NCBI RefSeq assembly: GCF_020882245.1
Contig: NC_083597.1
Coordinates: 75,804,152-75,868,151 of the forward strand
Length of the DNA: 64,000 nucleotides
Reading direction: 5' to 3'
Origin: Rhopalosiphum padi
Lineage: Eukaryota > Arthropoda > Insecta > Hemiptera > Aphididae
A program made the position numbers and the translations under genes. How positions within the stretch are numbered: the first letter of the stretch is position 1; each line of letters starts with the position of its first letter. This document shows, piece by piece, positions 24,736-38,700 of this stretch. The notes beneath the pieces are model-generated. The model saw nothing but the letters and a program-made list of their open reading frames with translations. It searched no databases and was not told the origin of the DNA.

Positions 24736-25815
24736 ATATATGTTATTTTTATAACTTCATATTTTATTTCTTCTGTATGGAACAAAGAACATCATTTTAT
24801 TTTTATTTATCACTAATTAGTATTAGTTGTGTAATTTAATATATAATATATTAATTAATTTTGCTTTGTAAAATAATTAAAATTGCTTGTATTTTTGAAT
24901 ACTTTTTCTTAATGACTAATTTATCTATTTCTAGTTATAATCAAAGTAACAATAACATTCATTACACTTAGCACATACAGGTATAAAATATATCTACACA
25001 ATATACAATATAATTTTATAATAATTGATAATTTGTATAAATTAGAATTTAAAAACATATTTTTTTATGAATTATGATTCTGTTAACATTTTGATTTAAA
25101 CCAATTAAATTGTGAATATGAATACAAATATAAATAATTTTTCCTTTATTAGTTTAAATTAGAAGAATTGCATCTTTAAATACAATTATTTTATTTTAAA
25201 AAGATGTTTATTATAATATACATGTTTATCTATAAGATATAATATATATATTTATTAAATGTATTTTACCTTTTATCGCATTTTATAGGAACTGTAATAA
25301 ATGGTATAATATTTTTAAAATAAAAATTAACCTAACATATAAATCTGACCTTAAGTGATTACTAAGAGTTAACAATTGTTTACGCCAGGTACCTTGATTA
25401 GGCAATCAATTGTAAACTGTGATATAATTTTTTTTTCTAAAAATTTTTTATTGAACCATCTGTTACAGATTTAAGCAATATGTAGATTAACATTTTTGAT
25501 ACCAAGTGTTAAATGTTGAGTCTATACAACTGGCCAATAAAAGAATAATTATCTCACTAAGTATCAAGACTATATGCACAAAAATGCATCATGGTTAGTC
25601 TATTAAAACTTCACGGCTAGTTATAATACAAAAATTATTCCCAGATTGTTAATACAAGAACTATTTTTTAGTTATTTAATAGTACACTTTTTGCTTTATA
25701 CTATGAGTTCAAATTAAAAAAAAGTTTATGAGTGATAACAATATAACAAATATGCACAGGCACACTGCTTGAAATTACATATGTTTAAAAAATAATAATG
25801 TAAATAACAATTATT
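24736..25815. other. Convergent 3' flanks of the SPT20-like gene and EXOSC8
   Basis: This 1.1-kb AT-rich spacer separates two convergent stop codons. It should hold both 3' UTRs. No open frame or structured element is supported. Confidence 0.5.
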
Positions 25816-28075
25816 TTATTGTGCAGCTTTTATTAATTGATGAATCGTATTTGTTCTGTTCTGAGCATGTCTAATACAATTTTGAATTTGACCATCTTTT
25901 ATGAATTCTCCTCCTAAAATAAAAATAAACAATACAATTATATTTTATGCTTTTATATATTATATAAATGAAGATTATTTATGAACTATCAATATGTAAG
26001 TCAAAATCAATATCAATTTAGTACCTTCCAATCCAATATCAAGTAAAATATTTAACATAACACTAACTGGGATTAAGGAATTTAGACCCAAGAAATATTT
26101 AGTGTTGTATTCAACACCAAAATTAACAAAATTAAACTGAATAGCAATCAAATTACATGACAATTAGATAAAATGTATACAATTGATATTCAATTTTCAA
26201 ACATACTGATGTCAAAAACATTGATTAATTTAATGAATTATTAGTTTACTATTGATTCATTAAAATGTAATGATTGTTTATGCAATCTAATATGAATACA
26301 TTTGAATAAATGTGTAATTACATTGTATTATAGGTAGCGGGAATTCTGCATAGTAAGCACTAAAGCAAACATAAAATATATAACTATTTTATTTTATTTA
26401 TGAAACTAGTGTCACTATAGTTAATATAAATTATTACCATTGATTAAATATACAATATATTATTGTATATTTAATTAATGGTATTACAATCTCTATAAGA
26501 AATTAATATGGTGTTGTATGAGAAATCACCAAATATTTAATGAATCAATATATAGTGAGCTAATGATCCCTTAAACACGAGTAATTGGCACTAATTTTTT
26601 CACACAACTCAGTTTTAGTCTTGAAACTGCATCATTCACAAATGCACAATAGTTATATTCTTTTGCTATGAAGAGTATTTTATTAAAATTTAAAAATTAT
26701 ATTGTCATAACTTATAAGTAGGGTTCAGATTTGAGGCAAATGCTTTTTTGGTTATAAAAAGTTGATATAAAAATTTAAGAGTTAAACACATATTTATAGT
26801 ACAAATCCGTAAAAACTAGTGAGGACAACATCAATCTTATATATAAAATTTCCTTTAATGGATAAGTTTCATTATCATTGTTGGACGTATAAATGAAATT
26901 AATTTACCTAACAATTACCAAAGTACATATCGATTAAAATGTGTTCTTGATGGGGAAATTTAAGATTGTCAATAAATGATTTTTTTGCCTATTTTACATT
27001 TTAAGTGATTTTTCAATCATTTAATATTTGAATAAACTTATAAATTTGTGGCTTACCAGGTTTGTGCAATGAAAATAATAAGGAACCATTGGTCACAACT
27101 GTCAATTTACTAACACATAGTTGCTCTTCTTCTTCAGTTGGATCAGCTAAAATATATTTTTCATTAAAGACTCCAAAGGTTGATGATACTGGTAAACTGT
27201 TAACTTTTAATGGAATGTAATTTTCAATGACAATAGTTTCTTCAGTTTCTTTGTCGTATTTTACTTCTGGTATCTTAACTACAGAAAAAATTAATTATTT
27301 AATTAAAGAACATTGGTATTAAATACTGTTTAATGTACCTGTTTTTAATGCTGATAACAAGGCTATTAAGCATGCATCTAAAACAGATCCATCATAATTC
27401 AAACAATATACATCACACGACAAGACCCATACTAATTTATCTACAGAAATACATAATTGTTGTAAGTCTAGAATTTTGCAATTATTACACACTTCGTTCA
27501 AGAAACTAGTAATTTGCATTGCTTCATCACATGGAATTCCAGGTCGAATTTTTTTAGAGCATAGACTAGGTAGTTCAACATTCACTAAAAGATATCCAAT
27601 ATCTGGAGTTTCAGATTTAGGAACACCTAGTTCCTAAAAAAGCAAAGATACTTGATAAAGTTTTAAAACTTAGTTATAATTAAATAATTCAACTTACTGC
27701 CTTAATGCCACAAACAACAGCTGTATTTCCAATTTTGACTGCTGCTGATCCATCTGCTGTATGTATAGTATTCAAATTTAGAGATGCATCTCGAAAGCTC
27801 ATTAATTCCCTGCCATCATTTCTTTTATTAAGTGCCTAAAATAATGTTGTCGTAATTGTAACATATTATGTATTGTATACGATATAGGTAATCAATTTAA
27901 TAGAATAAAAATAAACTTACCAGGTATTCTTTGGCATATGTGTCTTGAATATTTCTGAAAAAAAAGTAAAACAAATAAACTTGGACGTATTTTCAATTAT
28001 ATTTGTAAAGTATATAAGGAACCATTTGTCAAGCTAATCATTGGAATATCGTACTCACTTCTTGATAGAGTTCAT
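25816..28075 (-). CDS. EXOSC8: Exosome core subunit EXOSC8 / Rrp43
   Basis: Coding exons on the minus strand: 28059..28075, 27921..27954, 27698..27835, 27339..27633, 27057..27278, 25816..25913. Phases close to 267 aa; human EXOSC8 has 276. The start MNSIKKNIQDTYAKEYL is followed by RNDGRELMSFR and TADGSAAVKIGNTAVVCGIKA (the RNase PH fold), NVELPSLCSKKIRPG, DKLVWVLSCDVYCLNYDGS and LDACLIALLSALK, then ILADPTEEEE and SLLFSLHKPGG. These are the EXOSC8 family blocks in order. The protein is one of six RNase PH-like ring subunits of the nine-subunit exosome barrel and is catalytically inactive in animals. It works in nuclear and cytoplasmic RNA 3' processing and decay. The first coding exon is only 17 bases; it was chosen because it alone supplies an ATG and two bases for the split Lys codon. 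The last intron (25914..27056) is the longest and contains a palindromic insert. Confidence 0.93.
26435..26483. repeat. 49-bp near-perfect palindrome in EXOSC8 intron
   Basis: TACCATTGATTAAATATACA and its mirror TGTATATTTAATTAATGGTA form about 23-bp arms around a very short centre. It could be a miniature inverted-repeat element; no target duplication is obvious. Confidence 0.5.
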
Positions 28076-29031
28076 CTCGCAAAAAAGTTTTTGTCTACCA
28101 GACTCAAATTGATCAAATTTAAACGTGAAACAGTATAAATTAAAAATAAATAAATTACAGTACTGTAAACACGTCCCACTAGATTTCCGTGTGTTCGTGT
28201 AGTGGCTTCGCCGTAAATCAAACGACTCGAGGACTGGACAATCGTACGTCTGTAATTCATTAAATTCATGTGCCGGATATGTGCATGTGTTATTGTGTTA
28301 TCAATGTTATCATAGCCTCGAGCATGAGATCCAGCCGGTCCAGGACGGCGCTTTCCTCGTTATCGACGATAAGGATGCCAACAGTGTAACCAACTCGACG
28401 GTAACTGGTAGGTCGGTAACACCGCATCAATTACGCGTCGCCAGCCGACTCGGCCAAACACCTCAGCTGCACCTGTAGTTTAAAAAAATAACGGTTACGA
28501 TTTTTCGAGCATTTGTTAATTGTTTATCGCGAGTCTTTTCCACTACAGGCGGTCGGGTCGCGCAACGTTTAGTCCCGGCGTCCGTTCAAACAACTTCGAT
28601 CTAATCCACGGAATATTGATTGTTAATTATTAATAACTAGGTATAGGTCCGGTGTTCATAGATTATTTCGCAATTAAAACGGTCATCGCCACGGTTTAAG
28701 ATATCACCAATACACATCATTTTGTTGCGTAAGTTTGATTTCCTATTCATAACTCGTTCAACTCTATTAGTGCGTTCATTATACATTTATTACCCTTATA
28801 AATTTGGAAGTCGCGAATTTTGTATTTTTTTTTACGACTGCAAACACGATTACAAATATTGTTACCTATAACATATCGAATATCATTCGCTCCCGAATGA
28901 CGACTTTCAAAGCTTGACAACAATCGACCAGTGCCATCGACAACGAACGTCGCCGTTAAAATCCGTGACATTTAATAATAATATCGAATATCATTATTAC
29001 ACATCGCGGCGACCGAACGGAACGACGAGAG
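28076..29031. promoter_or_regulatory. Bidirectional promoter region of EXOSC8 and Cyclin A
   Basis: The start codons of EXOSC8 (28075, minus) and Cyclin A (29032, plus) face away from each other across 956 bp. The spacer has CpG-containing GC-rich patches at about 28190-28470 and 28540-28620. These are unlike the AT-rich introns around them and fit a shared housekeeping-type promoter. Several small open frames here on both strands do not resemble proteins I recognise. Confidence 0.55.
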
Positions 29032-32000
29032 ATGGAGTTTACTGTTTTTCGGGATCAAGAAAATGCCAACAATGTTTTGCGCAATAAGGAAAATAACGTG
29101 CCGTCGAGGGACCAGCAGCCCTCCAAACGACGGTCGGTGCTCGGGGTGCTGAATGCCAAACAACCTTTCACCAAAAAGCCGCAGCCGAAATCCAAGGTGT
29201 GTAATTATATAGTACCTAGTGCATTTCTCCAATTTTTAAGTTAATTGTTTTCTCTCAAATCGTACTTTGTATTTAATATAATAAATTACGAGGATAATGA
29301 ATCGTAGATTAAGAGGTACTATTTTTGCCTTGTACGTGGGCGATTTTATTTATAATTATTGAATATGATTACTCTTTTTAACATTGTGATAAATCAAAGC
29401 ATTTGCTATATAATATAACGAAAAATTTGCTGTGGGATTTCCTTTGTTTCGATTTATTTTTAATATGATAATTGGTGGGTTGATGGATATTAGGTGGTAT
29501 GTTATCGATACTGCAATAATTACCTAGTCAGTAATCAAACTGCTTCATTTATTTTTCTCATTAACTTAATTGATCATTTACACCAATCTATTCTACCTAC
29601 ACTAAAATTAAACAGTTCTCCTATAATATTCTTTTATTTTAATTAGGCAATTCTTTGACTTAATTTTGAATTATGCATGTAGCATACTTATTTAAATACA
29701 ATTACTAATAGGTAAGTATGTCATGATAATTATAGCTGTATGTTGCTAACAATTAGTCTCATTAATTTAAAGAAATAATAAGTATTAGTAAATACCTACC
29801 TAAGAGTACAATATACAATTTTTATTGTAAATCAAACTGTAGATATTCTTATTTACACTATCTACCTATACAATTATAAGTTAACAGTTATTTATATTTT
29901 ATAAATTCATAAATATAAGTATTTAATTTGGTAATTGATTTTAAGATTTACTTAAAATTTAGCATGTTTATTTAAAAACGTGTATTCTTAAAATTTTATG
30001 AAAAATATTGTTTAATTATTACATAACCTAATTTATATTTTTAATTAATGTACCTTCTGAAAAATATTTTTAATAAATTTTGCTTAGTTTTTAAAGTATT
30101 AAATATAAATTTTAATTTTAAAAAGGACAAGTATAATTGCTTAAATTTTATATTTTTTTAAAGTACCTATCTAGATTTCTATTCGGGATCTAAATTATGT
30201 AATGGGATAAGTGTATTCTAAATGTATTGGTCATTTACATAATAGTTACAAACATAATACTACTAATCTTATTGGTTATAATTTAATTTAAGTATAATTT
30301 TAGTGGATTTTATTCAAATTTATTGACTTGTGCTAAAGACATGTTAGTGTAAAATATTTATTAATATCTTTATGTGAAATATATTTTCCCTAGAATAAGT
30401 TAAAATATTCTATTAGGTATTTCTGTAGAGATTTATATGTATGTGATAACTTTTAAGTATTATTTTAATATATTGATTTTAATATTCTACAATTTTGGTT
30501 AATACAAAACAACAATAAAGTATAATTATTTAAAAAAATATTAATTGGCACTTATAATGGTGAATATATTTTCTTGCAGTTAAACAATATAAAACAATGC
30601 ATAGTAGTACTTATACTTATAAATATCATTTCATTTTAGCCACAAGGATCCAGTAAATTTGGTTTTACTACTAAATCATCAGTGCCATTTACAATTCATG
30701 AAGATCCACAAGTATTTAAAAAAGCTGCTGCTAGTGAAAACTTGTCAAGAAACAATGTGGAAAATCAAAAGCCACTACTGCTCAAGAATGAAGTTAATAT
30801 CAGCGAAGCAAAGGTAACCTAATTAGTTACCTAATTTATAAATAAAAGATATTTTATTACATTCTAATATATTTATCCATATTTTTTGTTCATTAGGTTA
30901 CTGTACCTAAGGTCGAGTTGAAAGAGAAAAGAAAACCATTGTCTGATGTAAGCCAAATTGTTCCACCATCCGTAAAAAATATAGTGCAAACAGATGAAAA
31001 AGATATTAAAGATATTGACGAATCAGCAGATTCAAGCAGTGTATACTCACCTATGTCAGTTGATCATGACAAATCTATAAAAAGTACTAGTCATTCTTTG
31101 ACTGCACATAGGTTAAGTTGTGATGTAGATACTTACACATGCGAGTTATACTCCTATCTCAGAGATGTTGAGGTAATGGAGGATATGTTATTCAGTTTTT
31201 ATAAATATAATTACTTATCAAATATCTTTATGATTCATAGAAATTACATCGTCCTAAACCTGGATACATGAGAAGACAACCAGATGTGACATATAGTATG
31301 AGAGCAATATTAGTTGATTGGTTGGTTGAAGTAGCCCAAGAATACAAGCTACAAAATGAAACTCTGTACTTAGCAGTTTCATTTATTGATCGTTTTCTTA
31401 GTTTAATGTCTGTGGTCCGTGCTAAACTCCAATTGTTGGGTACTGCTGCTATGTTTGTTGCATCGTAAGTTTAATTGTTTCTTATATTCATATGTTAGTA
31501 AAATTGATTGTTCATATACTTTTTTTTTAATAGGAAATATGAAGAAATTTATCCTCCAGATGTTAGTGAATTTGTTTATATAACTGACGATACTTATACA
31601 AAGAAACAAGTACTTAAAATGGAACAGTTAATATTGAAAGTTTTAGGGTTTGATGTCTCAAATCCCACAACTGTTATTTTCTTAACACACATTTGTGTTC
31701 ATTGTAATGTTCCGTTGAAAGTTATGTACTTAGCAATGGTAAGTTTTGACTTGTGTACGATCTATGTTATATTATTTATGAATAATTTAATTATAATGAA
31801 AACAAATAATTTGTTTTAGTATTTGGGTGAAATGAGTTTACTAGAAGCTGATCCCTACTTATCTTATACGCCTTCTTTGATTGGCTGTGGAGCTGTTGCA
31901 TTAGCTAGGTTGATATTAAATTATGAAGTTATTTGGCCTGAAAACATGTTTGAATTAACTAAATACAGTTTAAATGATCTGATACCTGTTCTTAAACATT

Positions 32001-32675
32001 TAAATCAAACTTATAAAACTGCTCCGCATTCCCAACAATCTGCCATTCGGACAAAGTACAAGTCTGCCAGGTATGTTAATGTGTAATTTTTTGTAAATAG
32101 TCTAGAAAAAGTTTTTTGCTACTAAATGTATAGAACTTTTTAAATATATCTAATTAGGTTATTTTTTTTTTTTGTTTATTAAATTTATCATTTTACATTA
32201 AATTAGTTATAAGATATCCATGTACTCAAACTACTTCCAACAGATAACCATCAAACATATTTATGTATATACTACATGTATTCGTGTATTTTTGATAGTT
32301 TCCTTTTTTATTACATATATTATTTTAAATCAAAACCAAAAGTTTAATTTAATTTTTAGTTTCACATAAAGCTTTTTCATTGAATACAAATAATAATGAG
32401 TATCAATGAATCAATATTACTATGTTATACCTTTGAAAGACTGTAGACAACTTATGTGACTCATGTGTACCTGATATTTTGTTAAAGTCTAAAAAAGTTA
32501 TTTACATAAAGTAATTAAGATTTTTTAATTAAAATGGGATTTAATTTTTTCTTATTATTTCAGATATCATAGTGTCTCTGAAATTGAGTACATAGACTTA
32601 ATATTGCCCGAAGAAACTGCTCAAAAAGAAATGTCAGAGAGACTCAAGTTGGTTGATGTTCAAGACAAGTCATGA
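29032..32675 (+). CDS. CycA: Cyclin A
   Basis: Coding exons: 29032..29196, 30640..30813, 30897..31172, 31241..31464, 31534..31738, 31820..32070, 32564..32675. Total 468 aa, between human CCNA2 (432) and Drosophila CycA (491). The N-terminus carries a KEN box (residues 19-21 in RNKENN) and a D-box-like RSVLGVLN (34-41), the degrons read by the APC/C. The cyclin box begins near 175 and includes MRAILVDWLVEV (MRAIL at 225-229, the hydrophobic patch that docks RxL substrates), KLQNETLYLAVSFIDRFLS, LLGTAAMFVASKYEEIYPP and EFVYITDDTYTKKQVLKME. The second fold includes YLGEMSLLEADPYL and HLNQTYKTAPHSQQSAIRTKYKS. Cyclin A activates Cdk1/Cdk2 in S phase and G2/M. Intron 1 (29197..30639) is the largest and contains a TATCGATA site. 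Identity and exon chain are secure. Confidence 0.96.
29503..29510. promoter_or_regulatory. DRE-like site TATCGATA in CycA intron 1
   Basis: The palindrome TATCGATA is the core DNA-replication-related element bound by DREF in flies, and fly replication and cycle genes use it. Here it lies about 310 bp downstream of the first coding exon. Functional use is inference; the same 8-mer occurs by itself in the gene desert (36191-36198 and 62244-62251). Confidence 0.35.
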
Positions 32676-34895
32676 TTCTATCGTTATTTATTTATGTTTT
32701 CGATTTTTTTTTTTAAATTATTATTAATTTTTTATTAATTTTTTTGTAGTAAATGAAAAATTTTTTGACACTTTTTTAAACAATATATTTTTAAGCTAGA
32801 AAGAACAAAATAATGTTCAAAACGAACCATACAACTGGAGATGTTTTTTTATTTTACGTTCATAAGAATCATGCGTGAATAAAAAAATTTTACATTCATA
32901 ATTATTTTTTTTTTCTACTAAATACATTTAAATTTATAAACTATTTTTTTACTTTAATTTAATTTTATAATTTCAAAATATTTGTGTTTTTCATTTGTTG
33001 CCGTTTAGAAGAACAGGTATATCTGCACTTGTTGAAATAAGAAAATGTTAATTTCATAAAATTATTATATTATCATGCATAACATTTTATCATTATTTTT
33101 TTTATATAAAATTTATAAGATTGAAAATTCATATTTTTATTAACAAATTACCATTGCAAAATTTTGTTATGTAAATTATTATGACTGCCACATCAAATAA
33201 AAAAAAAACAACACAATATTATCTGGGTTGAATTTGATTTATTATAGTTGTTTTAGTGACATTTTTAAAGAACCTATAATCTTAGAAATACTAAGCTCTG
33301 AATACACAGCTGGCTTTATATTTAGTAAATTTATATGATATCAATAAATAGTTATGGTGGTGATGGGAGATAAATATATTTCGATAAACATTAAGAATTT
33401 AAAAATATTTTAACTTATTTTTAGCTATTTGTATGCAAATTTGATATTTAAATGGTTTTTGTTACTTTATTATTCATTCAAAAAGTATGAATTGTGTGAA
33501 CCTGAAATTTTCGTACATATTTTGTATACACAATAATTTTACAACATTTAGATTGATTTTAAGCTGTTTATTATTTATACTACAAACTTATAGACTGTTC
33601 ACATAGTTCTATGTTTGGCAGTGTTAAAAAAATTAAATATATATAAATATTTCAAGTTGTACTCAAATACCTATGGTTATTATTTTCCAGGTTTGTAATT
33701 AATGTAACATAGTGTACTAGTTTATCGGAATTCATATTGTTTATTGCTCTTCAGAAAGAAGATATTTCTGAAGTTATCATTTGTTATGTTGATTCTTTTT
33801 TTGCCTTTGTTGCTCCATCCACAATGAATACAATTATTATTGAAGTAGGAAATAATATTTTTCCAATTAAATTTTTGGAAAATAAAGCGAAGTATTTAAT
33901 ACTTATGAATACTTTTACTTAATTAATTCATAACACTGATTATAGGTACTAAGGAGTACTAGCTTATACATTCATATTAATTTGTGTGATATATTATATT
34001 ATATTTTAAAATAATTTTTCAAAATTTAAGTGTAATGGATTATTTTATACAAAATAATGAAGGAGATGAGACATTACTTCTCAAATAAGTGGAGAAACTC
34101 TTTCCACCAAATACTAGGGTAAATTCTGTTACGTTGACGTAGAATAAGGCGTTGATTTTTTTCACCTGCAGATTTTGATAATACGAAAAACCCACTCTTT
34201 TGGAAGACCCTTTGTATTTTATTTAAATTAAATTTTTTTTAAAGGTTGCCGCCGCTGCGTGTAGTTTTTATAAATGTGTTTAATTTTCTAATCATTTTCT
34301 TGGTCAAATCTCATTATATAAATTTCATTGTTCCGTGTTCGTGATACTTTAATACTTAACTAACCGCATAACCGTTAAACTTTAGTAAATTAATTAATGT
34401 TAGTTTTAATTAAATTGACTACATTTAATTTACTATAGAATACACTGAAATTTATCAGAAATACAACGAGGCTCAATACGCATTTTTTTAACTATAAATT
34501 TAATTATATCATCTTTTCTAAAATTAATTTCTATTATCGATTGAAATTAAAATGCGTTTTCTTGTTTACAACACTGAACACGTGGTTTCAAAACAATATA
34601 ATATATGTTTTCAAATTGATAATATTGACAAACCACTTGATTATATTTTATAATTTTGGTGAGCTAATCAACCAGGTCGGTCCTTGTCTAAGCCTTGACT
34701 ATGTCTTAATATAGCCTTGATTATTGTCTTCTGCTTGGCTATGGTTATAATCTTAAAGATACGGTATTGCACGGCGCAGTGTGTAGGCAAAAGAGGTACA
34801 TGTATAACTATTTAGTTAATATTTAATAATATAATAATAATATAAAACATATTATATTCTAGGTATTGCAGTCGAGTAGCATTTTGTCAACGATT
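32676..34895. other. Cyclin A 3' UTR and AT-rich spacer
   Basis: An AATAAA at about 32877 lies 200 bp after the CycA stop and is the likely polyadenylation signal. The rest is AT-rich. An open frame at 33737-33922 has no recognised similarity and contains a 9-bp perfect hairpin (CTTCAGAAA..TTTCTGAAG near 33749); I do not call it a gene. Confidence 0.5.
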
Positions 34896-34899
34896 ACTG

Positions 34900-35622
34900 C
34901 ACATTTGTCTGAAAGATCATTTTACAAAAACCAATATTTCGGAATCCTTTTTCCAGAAAAAAACGTTTTGCAAAACTTAAATCCCGGATTAATTTTCTTT
35001 ATTTTTAAATGTTAGTATTAGGTTATATAGGTGCATCGTGTATACGTTTGTGTACCTATAAAAGTGTATAGATTTATTGAAACGTATTATGAAATGTTTA
35101 GTAAGGTATCTTTTATTTCGTACTTATTATGTCGGCGCTGCAGCGAAAACGTGTCGTTTTAATTTTAGGTCGCAGTAAACAATGCTAAACATTTTTAAGT
35201 CAGCGAAGGATGAATAGGCTTAGGGTACTGAAGAAAGTATTTACCTTATAATGACATCTCGTCAACAGGCAATCGATTGGATTTTCGTGAATAATAGTAC
35301 ATCTACAATTAACCACTTATCATTTTGTTAAATTTAAATAATTTTAAACGTTTTACAAAAAAGGTAAGTAATTGTTGATCAATAAATTCAAAACTTAAGT
35401 AGGTAGTATAATCAACATATTACCTACTCAGTACCTACTTTGTAAAAATATATGGCTATATAATATTATCTATAACTAATAACTTAATTTAATGATATTT
35501 TTAAATACAGAAATTTAATTCGGGATTTATGTTTTCGTTAAATGGGTTTTCGAGAAAATGGTCTTCGGAAAAATTGATTCGGGATTTTGGTTTTCATGAA
35601 ATGATCTTTCGGGAAAATGTCC
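34900..35622. mobile_element. Foldback-like element 1 (long imperfect inverted arms)
   Basis: The left arm (about 34900-35003) and right arm (about 35510-35622) are inverted copies of each other over about 100 bp. Matching pieces in order are ACATTT..GAAAGATCATTT, AAAACCAA, ATCCCG/TTTCGG with AATC, and a second ATCCCGGATTAA/ATCCCGAATTAA. The right arm consists of two tandem units of about 57 bp, each starting TTCGGGATTT (35520 and 35577). The interior has no transposase; its longest frame is about 26 codons near 35251. Confidence 0.55.
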
Positions 35623-38600
35623 GGGTACCCGTGTCAACACGCACAAGTCGCAATCAAATTGTCACCCAGAATGCCACAGGCAAACGCATAATCATTTCAC
35701 ATTTCGGAGCATAGGACCATTATTGGGTATGGACGTCGCGTAAATAGATTGTACAGTGGTAAAGCAGCTGGGGTTCAGTCCATCGGTTATTTTAATTAAA
35801 TTCATTAATTAATTTACTGAACTTTGGACGGTCGTTCGCGGATGGCAGCAATGAAATCCGTGATTCAACCATCAGTAGTTTCAGAGGAAAAAAATTGACA
35901 ACCATCATCCTACGGGGTTTATTCGTAAAAGTATTACGATTGTGGTTTAAATTTAAGAAGAAGTTTTATGCGTGGGCAGGAGTGATCAACTTTTTAGATA
36001 ATACATTCGAAAATATATTTAAACGCTTGTTCTTCACTAATATTATTCTTCGTACCAGAGCACTGCATAAATAAAAATAATATTTTTATTTCCATCAATA
36101 AGTGACAACAGAAGTATAGATTAAAAATTTAAAATAGTTGGATCATCTCTAAAGTTGTAAGGTGATTGAACCAGAAACGAGAGTTAAGTTTATCGATATA
36201 AAATTACATTATTTAAATAATAGTAAAAATGTTATAAAACGATAAATAGTTTAAAGTATAATATAAAATATAGAAAAAAAATTTTTTATAGTAATGTGAT
36301 AATTTGATAAAAAATAAAATAACATATTCAATAAATGGATGTAGTAGACTTAAATTCTTCTGTCCAAATGCATATAGCTTACAACCTAAGTATAACTAAA
36401 TTAATATTTATTTTAAACGAGTATAATATAGATAATTAGGTGAAAAATTATCAGTAATCTTCTACGTGTATTTAAAAACTGTTTTACAAACATTAAGGAT
36501 ATAATTAGATTTTGAGTTAAAAATGTTTAGGTCTTTCTACTTTTATAAGTTTTGAAGAATATATTGTGGGCTTGAATATAGAAATTTTAATAGAGATTTA
36601 ATTGTAGTTTCAATTTTTACAATATGATAATAATGAGCACCTCCCCCCTACGAAGGTTATACCATAGTAAAACGTTTGAAGGGACACTAAATGTACGATA
36701 TAATATACATATGTAGGTCAGTATAGGTGTTGTAAATTGTAATATTATACAATATATACATAATATACTACATAGTTATTATTATGTTTTGTGGTCATCT
36801 TTCGGTACCGATGTCAAAATTAACCACGCGATATGCATGCAACAATAACCACAGCGATTCGATTATTATTACTTTTTTTTATTCTGTTCAATTTTTTAAA
36901 CGAAGTGTCACGATTACTTAAAAAAATGTTTACACCTACTGAAAATATCATTTTTTTTTTTAAGAAAGACGTTTGGGGGAAACAGAGGGATTAGTTAGAA
37001 TACTTTAATCAGTCTATTGGTAGTTTTTTAATAAAATATATGTAGGTAGGTAAAAGTATACCTAATTATTGTGTCTGAATTTTCCAAAGACTTACGTAAA
37101 GACGTATTTGATGAACAAAAAAATGTTATTAAGTACGATGAAATTTTCTTTATTATTATTTCCTATTAGATTACTGCACGGTTGAATATTTGCTTATCAT
37201 TTTCCATACTTCGAGTATGTCGATGTGTAGTCAGGACTTCGTAGATACACATTACACCTCAAATGTTATCGCAGTGTAAAAAGTACTTACTCTACCTGCA
37301 GTATTTGTTATCAATCTTCCTTTTATAATACCACGTACAGGATGATTCAGCATTTCCATTTTTTCCTTTAATAATAATTCATTTATTCAAATTCTTTTTT
37401 TTTAACCTTTAAATATAGTTACTATCATGCTATAGAATATACTTATATTTTCTATATAATTTGAGGACTGTAAAACTCTAACAAATCGATTGTATAGTTT
37501 AAATTGGATTTATGTTTTTCAACTAATTAACCCATGTTAAAATATTATTTTTTAGTTTAGGTATGTATAAGTCAAATCATACATTTTTCTAATTGTATAG
37601 AATATTTTACAAAAAAATAAATAAAATATTTTGAAAACTACCAGACACATTGCTAAATCGACTGATCATCTAAAACACATCATCATTAACGCGAGACCGT
37701 GTCCAATTCCCAATTTGCACAATATACTCGTGTATATTATTATCATATACGTAAAAAACAGAAATATAATAATATGTTATCCAGCAAAAAAAGTTTTCCG
37801 TAAAAAAAAGGCAACGTTTAAAAAACCAATTATTTATGCTTACCACTCACTACAAAAATCAAGACGCGAAAGTTGCGTACAAATGAATTCTTACACCTAT
37901 AGTAATAATAATGATAATAATAATTATTATAACCGATATCTGCACGTTTAAAGTAAATAACCGTTTTTTTTTTATATTCGAAGCAACTGGCTCATTTACC
38001 GTATTTACGTATGTATGTATTATATTTATTTAGGTAGTTTGTTTTTATTTTTATAGAATTTTTTCTCATTTTCTTCACGAATGGTTTTGGCCATATATAT
38101 ATATTTTTTTTTTTACAAATGTTAAAATACTTTTTAACGTCAAATTTACCATAGAGATATGTGTAATCGATCGGGTAAATTTACATGCTAAAGTGGTACA
38201 ATTTATTTTTACCAATTAAAATGTTTTGTGATCTCTTACATTAATTGTGATCAACTTCTGGCATGCTGTTACTGACTTATTGGCTACTGTATACTATTAT
38301 AAGCTACCACCAAATAGTTAGCTGCATATAATATTATTACAATCATTTATAACTATTAATTGATATGTTACGTTAAATGTGATTATATTTCAATAACAGT
38401 CAACAGTTTATTACTTTTTTTTCTTCTATACTAAGAGTAATGGCGATCCTAGAGAAACAATTACATGTCGATATGCTTATGGTTTAGAAGTGGGTGGGTG
38501 ATCTTTATGAAAAACAATAAATAAATGTTAGTAATACTTTTGATAACTAAAAATGTTTATTAAAAAAAAATTTGTGAGGGGTATTTATAAGAAATAAGCT

Positions 38601-38700
38601 CCAAAATGTAATGCGATTATACTTACTTCTTACTATTAACAATAATTTCTTTCATAGTGCACAAAAAAAAAAAGAACATCATTGTTGTAAAACAATTAAA
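35623..38700. other. Gene-free AT-rich stretch
   Basis: No exon could be supported on either strand. A 106-codon open frame at 37631-37951 has a low-complexity, basic composition and no recognisable domain. TACAGGATGATTCA near 37337 resembles the terminal words of a repeat also seen at 45819. The remainder is AT-rich simple sequence. Confidence 0.5.

Noticed and set aside
28072..28478. Open frames on both strands upstream of EXOSC8
   Set aside because: They lie in the CpG-bearing promoter and 5' UTR region, overlap each other, and match no family I know.
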